Assembly: GCA_028583415.1 (NCBI GenBank)
Contig: CM053276.1
Span: 126,258,007-126,322,006, forward strand
Origin: Protea cynaroides
Lineage: Eukaryota; Streptophyta; Magnoliopsida; Proteales; Proteaceae
DNA: 64,000 bases
Direction: 5' to 3'
Shown here: positions 13,455-25,395 of the stretch, piece by piece
How positions within the stretch are numbered: position 1 is the stretch's first letter
Layout: the number at the start of each line of letters is the position of its first letter
Notes under the pieces: model-generated
Told to the model about the DNA's origin: nothing
What the model saw: only the letters and a program-made list of their open reading frames with translations
Database searches by the model: none
Made by a program: the position numbers and the translations under genes

Positions 13455-15825
13455 TCCAAATAAGAAATTTGACTTTGGTGTCTCCATTAAAAATAGGATC
13501 CATCACTATATAAATAACCTTGTCACCTCGGCATGCATCTTGGCATGGCATGAGTCCTATAAGGATAATTTTGGTATTTAAAGGAATGGGATATTAAACA
13601 ACTTAGTGCTTAGACACCTCATGACAATGTCTACACGTAACCGAATCAAAAGATTTTAAAATATGATCTTTTTCTTTGTTTTCTTGTTAATTCAACAATA
13701 TAAAGTTATGCTTGAAATATACCCTTGTCAAGCCTCTATCCATATGGATTATTGTTTATATTGTTTCCTATTAACCATTCCTCTTTGTTACTACAAAAAC
13801 TATAAATAAGATGAACAGCAGGTTTTGGTTGAGGAAGATAGGATTCTTCCATCACCTGTCTTATAGGGTGGGAATAAATTAGAAAATCGATCATGGACAA
13901 GGGACTTGGTATTAGGGTAATACATATGATAATATTATGGTTCTGTTGGCTAAGATTTCTTAGAGAATTTTGATGATTGAAAATGGCAAAAGTATCTCTC
14001 ATCAACACATCCACACAATTTTTTAGACAGGCATTGCTAGTTTTGCCATGTGGAATGGTAATTAATTTTTCCCTTCATTCATGCATCGTTCGTAAGGAAA
14101 GAGGTCTGGTTGTGAGCAACACTTTTGTTTGTGAAGGAGAATTTTGCAGGTGATCGAGATGTGACAGATTGAGATAGAGAGGAGAGGGAGGTTTTTGTGC
14201 AGAAATGTGGGTTAGGGTTGAGAGAGAGAGAGAGAGAATTAATAATGGAGGGTTAGGGATTGGTTAGGATTAATTTGCTACAGTCTTTTTCTCTATTGTT
14301 GTTGTTTTTAGATATGACACCTATAAGTTTTGTCATATGATTGCAATTTTATAATTGTGGTGTTGTTTCCGCAATTATAGGGTCCTTTGTTGCTATGGTT
14401 TTTAAATACCAACAAAAAATATATTATATTACTATACATGAAGAAATAGCAGTTTTTTTTTTTTTTTTTTGTGAAAAATTAATTTATTCAATAAAAATAA
14501 GGTCCATATTATACATAGACCATGAATCTAGGGAGAGAGAAAATGGATTAAGTGACAATTCTCGAATGTCAAGACCACATTTATACTTAAGGTTTAAAGA
14601 TCCACATTTCAAATCTGTAACTAAAAAGGTATTTTGCCGTAGTGTTCCCACATAGAATCTAGTCAAAATAAAGTATCTATTTACATGAAATTGAGAGCTA
14701 CACCCAAAACCCATTTATGATGTGATGTGGATGAAGCTTTAAAGCCCTTTCAGTCCATTGGAATCTATCCCATCTTCTCACATATCCTATGTTAGAGTTC
14801 CCACCTCAAATTTTGGAACCTTTTGACGTATCATCCTGTAATAACCGACATAACTGCCATTATCATTATCATGAAGCTGTTCATGTCACTTTTTTCATTT
14901 ATTAATCTATCAAATAAATTATTTAAAAATAAAAATAAATTAATAAAGAATTTAGTGAAGTCTTGAATATTTAACTAGTACTAAGGCTACGTGCCATTGA
15001 ACTCAAGAGATGTACAACAGACATAATCATGGACAAGAAAGCAATTGGATTACAATTCTTTTCAGTTTCAAAAGAGTTCCAAAGTCTAGGTCTTGAGTAA
15101 AATTATTGTGTACATAGAAAATGTGTTTTATACATATATCAAATACCCTATTTTGTTGGATTGAGACGATTATGTGAATATTAGAATGAAATATATATAT
15201 ATACTAAAGTGAAAACTTAGCATTAATAATTATGTAATTCCTATCTTGGTCATCTTAATCAATACTTAGGAGATAGATTTAAAGGTGGTGAATAGTGAAA
15301 ATGTCCGATTGAGAAGTAATTTGGGTATTTCAAAAGATGGGAGAATTAGTGGTGAAAGTTTTTTTTAAACTCCATTTATTTCTATGTAAAAAAATTGGAA
15401 AAGGAAGAATTTTTTTTTTTATATATAATATAGGATTTTCCATGTATGTTTATAAAATGCACAAAAATAATGAAAAAATAGAGACTTTTTATATGAAAAA
15501 AATTTACATTGAAACAAACAAGGCTTTAGAGAATAGTTTCCACATTCCGTTAATTTATATGAACCGTGTGGGTTCTTCCCTGTTTGTGACTTCACCTCCA
15601 TGATAGTTTTGTTTGAGAATTTCCACACCGACAACATATAGATCTCTTATACTTTTTGGAAAATAACAAAAGAAATATTTTATAAAAAAGAATAGATTAA
15701 TCTAGATTAAATTTAGAGGGCTGCTGATATCAATCTTCTCTATCTTTCTGGTGATTTTTCATAAAAAAATAAAAAAAAAACATTTGATATTTTTTTGAAT
15801 AAAGAAAATGTTTGATTCTAAAGGT

Positions 15826-15897
15826 GATGCTATAATCGATCGACTCTCTACATTAAAATGCGATGCTATGATCGATCGACTCTCTACATTAAAATGC
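15826..15897. repeat. Tandem duplication, 36-bp unit, two copies
   Basis: Units at 15826-15861 and 15862-15897 differ at one base (ATAATCGATCGACTC versus ATGATCGATCGACTC). No coding sense. Confidence 0.93.
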
Positions 15898-18479
15898 GAT
15901 GATCAGAAGTTTGAACGTCACCCATCAAAACAAGGTTAAAAAGTCAGTATCCAACTTTTTTCAATTTTTTTTTTCCACGTGGGATATCTTTGGGAATCCC
16001 ACCCACTCCTTGGAAATCTCAGATGTACACACTTTAATTGGAATCTAAATACTCTCCTGCGGTGTGGCAAGAGGGTTTGGGGCTGATCTAAGGCTGGAGA
16101 TTAGTCAATTCATTTATCAATATATGAGAGGTGAGTTCCAATCCTTGACAACCCACAAGTGCTTAAGAGAGGATTTCTACACCCTTAATTGTGGATCCCA
16201 GTGCCCATCTTGAGTAAATATGTCATACCTTAATTAGGATCCCTTATTTGAGGCCTATCATCCATTCTCACTGATTGATTGATTGATTGATGGATCTCGA
16301 TAGCAAAATTAAATCCCAAAAAGTTGGGGTTGATTGGTCCCACCAAATTGGATTTCCACGTGGCAGAAAACGTGCATCACTTGGACAGTTGATTCAGGAG
16401 ATTCCAAATTCATGTACCAGCTAAGAAGAGGTCGGCTAAAAATAACAAAGCTTCAAAAGAAGATAAAAGTATGAAATCTCTAACTTTTCATATTAAACAA
16501 ATAATTAATAAAAAGACTACTTTTAGTATATAGAAATATAGGTGTAGTTATCAGTTATGGTGTGAATCAATTTCCATACCCAACTTTCCTGACTATAAGT
16601 ATTTTGAATTTTGATAGTGATGGTTATTGGACCGTTGGTTGAAGAACTTGTCCTTTTCCCGCGTTTTAGTTGAAATGTTTGAATCATAACTCCAATCGAT
16701 TGACATTACCCAAAATTTTCTACTCTTACAATTCTTCTTCTTCTTGTTTTTTTCTTTCACCGCGTTGTAGACTGTATCATACATCGTTGACCCTAATCTG
16801 CATTGATCGATCTTGCCCAATAATATTCCATCCTATCTTATCGGCCAATATCAGTTAGGATTGACGTAACTCCTAATCTACCGTTAAAGTATAAGGTAAC
16901 CCTTTCTTTTATAATATTTTAAATTTTATAATTCTTAAAATGAAAAAGATAAATAAATTAGTTTGCTGATTAGGACTTCAACGTCTAAAATGAGCGGATA
17001 ACACAAGGACCCATGAGGCATAATGTTGATTTGAGTTGCTTACCCCCTAAAAAGAAAATGTTGACTGGTGTTGACGTCGAAATAATAAGACAACGTGCAT
17101 AATCAATATGTTATAATATAAGTTCAATAATCATGTTATTGATAATGTGAATCATACATTCTTACATTTTTCCTCTCTGACTATTTAATTAAAAAAACAA
17201 AACAAAAAAAAAAGAAAAAGAAGAAGAACTGACAATGACCCTAGACTTTGATGAGGAGAACTTAAATCAAATCAAATAGGATTTAATGTTGACTTCAATT
17301 AAATGGCAATTGAGTAGGGCTTGAATCAGACAATTAGAGAGGGGTCTTGCTTCGTGACACTGGCCGGTATCATGGAAGATCGATACCAATATCAAAAGAG
17401 AGAGGGATTGATGGTACAGAAAATAGAAAACATTATGGGTGATTTGTAGATAGAGGGTAGTCTCGAAACTTTATAAATAGATATATGGACATCAAGTGCC
17501 GATATCAATGAAGCATTGACAGAATCACAGTAGAGCTGTGTCAATAAGACAATCTCCCAATGACAATTGACAATGGATGCAATAAATGAAAACAAGGCTT
17601 GGTGAGTCATAAAGTTTATGTTGACAGCACAGGTGGGTGGGGATGTATTAAAAGGTAAACTCCCAATTAAAAAAAAAAGGGGTCAATTTTGTTTTGTGTA
17701 TATTGCTTTATTCTAATAAAAGTGAACCCAAAACCCTTCATGTTCATAATGTGGGGATGCACCTGCTTCCCCTAATTTACGCTCTCTGTCAGCTGTTCAC
17801 CTGGCATGTGTGTTCATGGGATTTAGGTCTTCCATAGTGGTCAGTTCTTGCATTGAAATGGTGATAAATTCAGTTTGTGAACACAAAGTGGTTATAACTG
17901 ATTCAAAGCAAGGTTTGAGAACGGGCCGGGCCAAGGTGAGATGGGCTGGTAGATTCAGCCATTCAGGCAAGCTGGGATTAGGGCATGAAGGGAAGCCATG
18001 CCAGATCCAAAACTAAATCTGATCCCCCATATATTATAATGCTCATTAAGAATTGTGCAGGTGGGCTACCTGCATAAAATATTGGATATAAATAATGACT
18101 AGTTACACCCCCCCCCCTTTTTTTTATTTTTTATTTTTTTTTATAATATTATTGTTTCTCGGTGTACTCATTTAATTAATTACTTTAAGAACAAAGCTAT
18201 GAGGTCCACAGGGCCACCTGTCTTAGCTGGCTCCTTGCTGTCATTGGTCCCACTTTGATTTGGATATGGGCTAGCTAGTTCTTTACCCTGATTCTTTAAA
18301 AAAGAAAAACCAACATGTCATTGACTTCAAATAGGTGGTCAGCTAGGGCCTAGGGGTTCTTTAGATTATTTTGAAACTTCCAACAACAGGGGCATTTGGG
18401 CTTGATTTGGTTGGAAACTAGCCCATCGGGTAAGGAACCCATGTCAAACCCAAGTAATGGGCCGTAGGACCTAGTGGAG

Positions 18480-19960
18480 AATGGAAGCTAGTGAATGGTG
18501 TGAATTAAAGGGGTAATTAGTTAGGAGTCCAACCCTGATATTCGTCAGATCAAATCTAAGTGCTTGTGTTGGTGGGTTCCACCTTCCAATTCAATTGGTC
18601 TGACCTTACTTGTCACAATAATTGGTCCAAGACCAAATGCCCAGACTGAACCAGTATAATTTGTCAATTGGACCGTAATTGGTCTTGGGACTGGTTCAGA
18701 GTCTTTAGGCAAAATCCAACAGTCGTTTTTCTTTTACGGCAAATCATACTGAAGTGATGGGCCTAAACTGAACCCAAGGAGATTGGACGATAAAAAATAG
18801 ACCCAAAGAAATAAAGGCCTGCTATGGTTGGAAATCGTCCCATCAATCTGCGATTAGGATAATCTGCAATCACAAAGATTAGACAAGGGAGTTGGGCGAG
18901 TAAGCCCCAGATATACTCCGATGCCTAAGTCAGATTCCCAATGTAAACAGTCAAAACACAGCCGGAAGCTATCTCCAGTTTAAAGAGAGAGAAACATAGA
19001 GAGAGTTTGAGTGTAAGAGAGATGGTGAATCCTGCTTTGCCTTGGGGGGATCATCCTCTATTTATAAGAGTAAGCAAGAAGCATGGAGGTACTGGGACTC
19101 TTGAAGGTTGTACGCCAACAGGACTGTCAGGTGTCGCACTGTAGGACGCCTAAGTTATAAACTCCAAGTAGGAGTAGGAGACTCCGTCATGAGTCCTAGT
19201 TGAAGTAGAAGACCGCGACGTGAGTCCTAGTAGGAATGGAAGTCAGCGACGTGGACGGCTGAGTCCGATTAGTTCGGGGTGACAGGTGTCGTCCGATGGA
19301 GAAATCTCGTTGCGTAAAGGAAACTTACTGAGTCAGCCAACTGTGAATAAATTAGAGTAGGATGCGGGCCATGCTCTGCAAAGAGATGGACTCTTATGAC
19401 CTATTCTTCAAGGACTGAGAATCTTCAATTGGTCACTTGGTCATTTGCACGGTCGGCCAAGTACATCTTCCCAGTGTGCACTCGCTTCAAGTGGTGACTT
19501 GGCCATTAGTACAGTCGGCCTAGTCACTCGGCTTAGTACATTCGGCCTGGTACACTCGGCTTGGTACACTAGGCCTGGTACCTTTGGCCTAGTGCATAGT
19601 CGGTCTTTTATGAATAGCATGACACGTGTCAGCTTTTTATTTGGGGGGGGGTAATATTTTCCCCATAACAAGGCCATAGAAGTGACTTTTGGTTGGCTCT
19701 CGTCAAGTCAACTAGACCAAGATCAAACCGATTATGTAAATGAGCTAGCCCTCTTGAAATCGAGACTGACGTCCCACTTCTTTAATGGTCGGGAAACCTT
19801 GGACCTAATCAATCAAGCCTGATCAAGTTAATCGATTTGAGCTTATTTGGAGTCCAACTAGATCCCAAATTGGCCATACATGAGGGGCCATATGTTAGTG
19901 ATTGTTAATCAAATTTGGCAAGTAACTTGTAAGAGAAAATCCATGCATGATTAATGCATA
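18480..19960 (+). repeat. Copy A of a dispersed duplication, split by a solo LTR
   Basis: From about 18480 to 18725, with a tail at about 19825-19940, this matches the region upstream of the UBC7-like gene (24450-25395). Shared anchors are TGTGTTGGTGGGTTCCAC (about 18564 and 24627), GTAATTGGTCTTGGGACTG (about 18675 and 25000), and CAAATTGGCC...CATATGTTAG...CAAATTTGGCAAG (about 19866 and 25335). Copy A is interrupted by the solo LTR at 18820-19670. The two copies share orientation. Confidence 0.72.
18820..19670. mobile_element. Solo LTR 1 with AGGCC target duplication
   Basis: An 851-bp segment begins TGCTATGGTTGGAAATCG and ends CCCATAACA (TG...CA). It is flanked by the 5-bp direct repeat AGGCC at 18815-18819 and 19671-19675. 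A TATA-like TATTTATAAG lies near 19059. It is homologous to solo LTR 2, sharing ACTCCGATGCCTAAGTCAGA and AAGAAGCATGGAGGTAC. There is no internal domain, so this is a solo LTR left by recombination. Near 19490-19605 it carries a degenerate array of about 15-bp units (CGGCCTAGTACACTC-like). Superfamily not determinable from the LTR alone, though a Ty3/gypsy type is likely. Confidence 0.85.
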
Positions 19961-20144
19961 TAAGTTGTTGATTACAGTTTGAGGTTACCTGCAGAAAAAG
20001 CCTACTTTTGAATAGAATAGAACTGTATCAGGTTCATAAAAATGGTACCACAACTTGAACCATAATTGTACTGAAAATAAAATTGTACACCGATATCGCT
20101 ATATAAACTGTAGGCTACGGTTCGGGACCAAATAAATTGACACC
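19676..20144. other. Gene-free spacer between two solo LTRs
   Basis: Contains the distal tail of repeat copy A (to about 19940) and unclassified AT-rich DNA. No gene. Confidence 0.5.
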
Positions 20145-20846
20145 TGTTACGGTCGGAAATCGCCTATCGGTCTGCGATCCGAGCAACCTGCAATCACAGA
20201 GATGAGACAACGGAGTTGGACGACTAAACCCCGAGTACACTCCGATGCCTAAGTCAGATTCCCAATGTAAATAGTCAAGAGATAGCAAGAAGCTATCTCC
20301 AGTTTAGAGAAAGAGGGGAACGATGAGAGAGTTTGAGCGTACAAGAATGGATGGAGAGATTGTTAGATAAGATTGTGAATGAAATTACCTTGAGGGATTG
20401 TCCTCTACTTATAAAGATTGGGAAGAAGCATGGAGGTACCAGGACTCAGGGAAGTAGATCGCCAATAGGACTACCAAGTGTCGCTCTAAGGGACACCCAA
20501 GTCATAGACTCCGAGTAGGAATGGGAGACCGTAGCCAAGGAAGCCAATTCGGTTCATAGTAAAAGTGACTCGTGTCGCCATACGAGTGGTCGTATGGCCG
20601 TGATGATCGACATCTTATTGTACTAGGAGAGAGACTCCTCCGACGTGACATAGTTGCCTTAGGACTTTGACCTCCGACTAAGAATCGTAACCGAGTAGGT
20701 CTATACCTCCAACTGGCACCGTGTCCTAACTGGACGGTGACTCCAAGCGGTATAAGCCGAGGGCAATACATAATTCGTGGTCGGCTCCGAAGATAAAGTT
20801 AGCAATGTGTAAGATTTTAAGTGGATGATGTTTTTCCCACATTACA
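20145..20846. mobile_element. Solo LTR 2 with ACACC target duplication
   Basis: A 702-bp segment begins TGTTACGGTCGGAAATCG and ends CCCACATTACA. It is flanked by ACACC at 20140-20144 and 20847-20851. It belongs to the same family and orientation as solo LTR 1, with a TATA-like TACTTATAAAG near 20406. Because each copy has its own different 5-bp duplication, the two are separate insertions, not the two ends of one element. Confidence 0.86.
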
Positions 20847-21126
20847 ACACCCTTAATTTTCACATTGTATTTAACCTAAGCTGTTGTCATAAAGTAGGGT
20901 TTATAAAAATGAAAAATAAAATAAAATCATAAAGTAGGGTTATTGGGGAAATAAATTCGAGCCCAGCGAATGGTTGTAACTGCATTGGTTACAACAACCT
21001 GACCCACCAGACAAAGAAATTACCAAGAATTGTTTAGGTGGTTGAACCACAGTCTAACTTAGTTCAGTCTGCCTTTGCTAGTCAAAAAACCACTTTGCAA
21101 ACGATTGTAACCAAACAAAGCCTATG

Positions 21127-21481
21127 GCTATGTTTCCTTGCAATTGAAGGGAAGGGAAGTGAGATTTTTTAACTTTAAAAGGAAATTTTATAGTTATAAT
21201 ATGACATAATTGTATAAACTACTTAAATTTCTTAACATATTTAGTAATGATAAATGTAAAATGTAAAATTTATTTTCCTTTTCAAATGCAAAGGATTCGG
21301 ATGCAAAATAAAGAAAAAAAATTAAATAACTAAATATTGAATGATTTGGAATTAATTACATAGTAATGAGATGACATATGGTAATGAGATGGCATATGCT
21401 GTAATCATTACAAAAGTTTCATTTTAAAATTAAACAATTTCACTTCTCTTCCCTTCAATTCCCCTTGCAACCAAACAAAGT
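21127..21481. mobile_element. Probable MITE, inverted ends
   Basis: The left end (CTATGTTTCCTTGCAATTGA then AGGGAAGGGAAGTGAGA) is the imperfect reverse complement of the right end (AATTTCACTTCTCTTCCCTT then CAATTCCCCTTGCAACCAAA). The interior is AT-rich and non-coding, about 355 bp. No clean target duplication was found, so the superfamily is open. Confidence 0.6.
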
Positions 21482-22348
21482 TTATATAAAAGTGCAAACT
21501 CCAAAGTGAATGAATTCATAGTAGTCATCTTAATTTGGCACTACTTCTTTCTTTGTCTTCGTCCAAGTTGATTTTCTTACCTCTGATAACTTTATGTTTC
21601 CCTGTTATTTTAGCTAAAAAGGGTTTTCTTCCGATTGGGATGTGAAGATGCAGAGATGCATGCAAAAGATAAATCTTGAAGGAATGTCACTTCACCCTCA
21701 TCTTTGATACTCTTGCAGCTACAATAATAGGAAAATGTCTAGTCAACAGAAAATATGGAATAGATTGAGGTTTTATTGATCAAGAATATTGAAGATAGAC
21801 AATTCCTGATCAATAAGTATTAATTTATGGAGATTACAAATAATATGTTCATTAAAAACCTTTTACCTCGACAATTTTAATCCAAGTTCTTATCATTTTA
21901 CCTATATAATGTTAGACTTTTTATGATCTCTTTAGGGTTTCATAAGTAATTCATTCAAGAATTTATCCCTAATGATCACCCCGCCTCACACTTACCATCG
22001 GAATGGGCTGATGATCTATGGAAGAAAGCTTTAATACCCAAACTATCATCTTTGGGTGGCATTGGTGCTGGAAAAAGTTACCTACAAATGATATTATTCA
22101 GAATAAACAAGTTTCGTTTCAAGTTTTAGCTTGAGTCTTCCACATAGATCTATTTGCTTCTCTGTGTATGGAAATAGAAAAAGAATGACAATCATGACTG
22201 CAGGGATATTCATCTCACAATCACACTTAAATTGGTTTACTTGTTGATAGACTCCCACTGAACAATTAATCTATAATTAATTAAGATCTTCTTATGTATC
22301 GGTCAAAAGTGAAATTCAAGATCTTCCGATCCCATTGTTTCCTATTTA

Positions 22349-22633
22349 GGCTCTCTTTGGTTTGTATTATATAATGTATTATGAGCTATTTGTGACAAAT
22401 AAATTATGATAATAGATTCTGAGTAATAAATAATGACCGTTTGATACCACTAAACATAATACATTATATAATGAGAAATAGGTTATAATGATAAACAACT
22501 AATAACCTATTTGTAGATTATGCATTATATCTATTTATTTTAATTATAAATAGACTTTATAAATCATACCAAACAATCATAAATTTCATAATTTATTACG
22601 TAATATATTATATAATACAAACCAAAGAGAGCC
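22349..22633. mobile_element. PIF/Harbinger-like MITE, copy 1
   Basis: 285 bp bounded by near-perfect inverted ends: GGCTCTCTTTGGTTTGTATT on the left and its complement ending ACCAAAGAGAGCC on the right. It is flanked by the 3-bp duplication TTA (22346-22348 and 22634-22636), typical of the Tourist/PIF-Harbinger group. Non-coding and AT-rich. A second copy is at 55911-56217. Confidence 0.88.
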
Positions 22634-23864
22634 TTAGTTATATATATTTCCATGCTTTATTTATATTGTCAACAATGTTGAACATTATCCAAGAGGATAC
22701 AGTAGCAACATGAAAGGGCCTCAATCTTTTTAGATGCCTGAAGATAGCTAATGTGAGAACCCTTTCTTCTAATTCATGGACAACATGTGGAACGTAAAGA
22801 TGAAATTCTTTTGTTATATTCTAAGATTGTCGCTTTCTCCTCCCCTTCTTCTGAAAAACATCGAGCTTAAGAAATAAAATACATGAAAATACGGCCTTAT
22901 ATCTTTCTTTCCTCTAGGTAATTTTTTTAATCTTATCTTCTTCTTCTTTTTCTTATTATTTTTCCAATTAAAATGGAAATCATGATTTCATAAGAGGTTT
23001 TTTTTTTTCCTCTTCTTCTTCTTCTCAGTTGCAACTGGATCCAGCGCACTCTTTTCCCCAATTTCCCCTCTTTTTATTTTCGAAAAGCTTTTTCTGAAAT
23101 CGAATCTTTTTTTTTTTTTTCATCCCCCCTCAGTTTCTACAACTTTCATCATCATCATCATCTTTTCTTCTTCTTCTTCTATTTGCAACTTTCTCGTACT
23201 CCATACATCAAGTAGGGCAATGATATGGATGCATCAAGGGGAATCATGGATCGATTCAAATCAATATGTGAATGAGATTCCTTCTCTTTTTTTTTTTTGA
23301 ATTTATTTGAATCAACCCCTTCTCTTCTTGAACCAAGGATCGATTCAAGTCAAATGAAAGGATTGCAATTCCTCAGGACCTGCATCTTTATTTGTTGTAT
23401 GCTGATCTTTTTCTTTTCCTTTTTTATTTTTTTCCTTTTTACGTATGTGTGTATCTTGATGAATTTTCCTCTCATCTTTGATTCAAAGGATCAAGAAGGA
23501 GAAAGTATTCTCAACAGTGGATAATCATACATTGCCTATTTTTTATTCACGAAATTATTTTCAATTGATATAATCAACCAAGCTTCAATTTCTTGAACAA
23601 AATTATTTTCATGAAATTAACGTGAAATAGAAATCAAACCAAAAAGAACTTAAAGAAATTAAAGTTTAACATGTGAGGAATAAAAGAAACATTCTATTAT
23701 TAGTATGTATGTATTCTCTATATAATAATAAGATACAGAAAGATAGAAAGATTCAAACACCAAGAAACCTAATCACCACCTCTAGGCTCTACCTATCTAT
23801 AGACCCAAATTAATAGGTTCCTTATCAAAAATAATAAAATAAAATTAATCAAAAGCTTAATTAA

Positions 23865-24386
23865 TTATCCTAGGGATGCTTCGACGATCCGGCGGACTTT
23901 CCTGGTGAATTCACGCTTATTATCTCTCCATTGTTTGGCAGCATCGACATTGGCAGGAGATTCATCGTTAGGACTGGATAACATGGAAATAATACTCACT
24001 AATATGCTTTCCACTGTAAGAACAGGTGACCAGCGCTCGCAAGCAAGTTCATAGCCATTAGGATCTTCCCCTGGAGGATGAAGGATTGATATGCAAACCC
24101 TTCCATCTGGATAAACGTTAGGATGCCACATCTCTGAAACAAACTTCACCGACGGTGGATTGTAGGGGTAATCCTGGGGAAACTCCATGACAGCATCGAA
24201 GGTACCCCACTCGTATTCAGTACCAAGAGGTCCCATGATATTAACACTCCATTCAAATAAATTGCTTTCATTAACCAGACCCACCGATAACCCCTCCACT
24301 GGATTCTTCAGGAGATCTTTCAGCTGCTGTTGAAGGAGAAGGGTTGCGTGATAACTACTCTCCGAGGAGTCAGAGTTTTTTGCCAT
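23865..24386 (-). CDS. Ubiquitin-conjugating enzyme E2, UBC7 family, intronless
   Basis: A single open frame of 173 aa encoding a complete UBC fold of the UBC7/UBE2G type. This E2 class builds Lys48-linked ubiquitin chains and in plants works in ER-associated degradation. HPN is at residues 88-90 and the active Cys at C98 in PDGRVCISILH. The class-specific acidic loop follows (HPPGEDPNGYELACERW, about 103-119), then the conserved TVES and SPNDESPANVDAAKQW. Length suits the family (about 166). Plant UBC7/13/14 genes that I know of have introns; this one has none, which suggests a processed retrogene. Unusual changes include EYEWGTFDAVMEF where relatives read LYEGG, and a diverged N-terminus (SDSSESSYH). 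The frame is intact, so it may be functional; expression is unknown. Confidence 0.9.
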   Translation of the reverse strand: MAKNSDSSESSYHATLLLQQQLKDLLKNPVEGLSVGLVNESNLFEWSVNIMGPLGTEYEWGTFDAVMEFPQDYPYNPPSVKFVSEMWHPNVYPDGRVCISILHPPGEDPNGYELACERWSPVLTVESILVSIISMLSSPNDESPANVDAAKQWRDNKREFTRKVRRIVEASLG

Positions 24387-25146
24387 TGGAGAACACCCAA
24401 CAGAGGAGGAGAATCGAGCGTAAAAGAGACGATAATAATGATGTAGACTGCAGGAAGATAGTGAATGGACTGATTCTAATTAATGGGGTTTTGCTTCACT
24501 TTTATAGACCCAGAGTTACTAGTCAAAGTCCAACTCTAGTACCTGTCAAATCAAATCTAAATATATAAAGATATATTAATCAAATCTAACTCCTGATACC
24601 AGCTGTCAGATCAAATCTAAATGCTTTGTGTTGGTGGGTTCCACTTTCCAATGAACGACCCAGTTTCAAGGCTCAAAATCTGATCCTTTCTGTTTTGGGA
24701 ATTTTTTTTTTTATATTTTTTTTTGGTAAGGAGTTTCAGTTGGGTTGAGAGATTTTAGTAACTTAAATATTTAAAGCTAAAATCCATTGTAGTCAGTCAC
24801 AAATTACCTTTTCCTATTGGTTTCCTATTAAGGAGCCGTCTCTCAAATTAATTAATGGGCTTTTAGATTTCCTTGATGGACCTTCCAGCTCAAGAGTGCT
24901 AGTCGCTCAGTTCTTCAATTGGTCTGACCTTACTTGTCAATATAATTGGTTCAAGACCAAACTCCCACGCTGAACCGGCATAATTGGTCAATTGGGCTGT
25001 AATTGGTCTTGGGACTGCTTCAGAGTCTGCAGATCGTCTGATTCGGATCAGGATCAGTATCATCCGGCTGGGCCAATTCTGTGCAACACCCTATTAAGTC
25101 AGCACTGTTGGAATGAAAAAAACACGCATGTAAACTGATTCCTTAC

Positions 25147-25180
<34 letters not shown>

Positions 25181-25395
25181 GATTCCTAGAGTTTACACGG
25201 ACTCTGGCCGATTCAGTTCGATCCATGCCAGGATCGGTTGGGGCTAATATCATGCTAGAGTCTGTGCTCTTGAACCCTAAACCCATCTTTTTCCTGGAGG
25301 TATACTTTTCGTCGTTGAAGTTCAACTTAAATCACAAATTGGCCTTACACGATGGACCATATGTTAGAGACAAATGATCAAATTTGGCAAGGTTG
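24387..25395 (+). repeat. Upstream region of the UBC7-like gene; copy B of the duplication
   Basis: The first about 80 bases are the presumed leader of the UBC7-like gene. From about 24450 the sequence matches copy A (18480-18725 and 19825-19940). Relative to copy A, it carries extra DNA at about 24652-24912 and a poly(A) insertion at 25144-25175. The promoter of the UBC7-like gene therefore lies in duplicated DNA. Confidence 0.6.
25132..25187 (+). mobile_element. Poly(A) mini-retroinsertion with 12-bp duplication
   Basis: TACC followed by about 31 A is bracketed by AAACTGATTCCT at 25132-25143 and 25176-25187. A poly(A) tract flanked by a target-site duplication is the mark of LINE-type target-primed insertion. 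Here almost nothing but the tail was inserted. Confidence 0.75.

Larger units (their letters stand above)
10285..18479. other. 8-kb gene-free region of AT-rich repeats
   Basis: No gene can be supported. The region is AT-rich, with open frames that are short and low-complexity. It holds the small tandem duplications and TG microsatellite listed separately, a T-run at about 14453-14470 followed by TTCAATAAAA-type sequence that may be the tail of a minus-strand retroposon, a GATT repeat near 16273-16291, and a homopolymer C/T run near 18106-18142. A minus-strand frame at 12257-12439 was considered but has no family resemblance. Confidence 0.4.
20852..23864. other. Gene-free DNA with two MITEs and pyrimidine tracts
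   Basis: Holds the two MITEs listed separately. From about 22920 to 23310 it is pyrimidine-rich (runs of TTC, CTT and T), which can resemble a 5' leader. However, the only ATG frames after it are short, and no coding exon is recognisable. The stretch below 23864 should include the 3' untranslated region of the UBC7-like gene. Confidence 0.4.

Noticed and set aside
14453..14660. Minus-strand LINE 3' end at the T run
   Set aside because: The tail-like sequence is suggestive, but no target duplication and no LINE coding remnant were found.
18820..20846. The two solo LTRs as the two ends of one retrotransposon
   Set aside because: Each has its own distinct 5-bp duplication, and the 475-bp spacer holds duplicate DNA, not retroelement genes.
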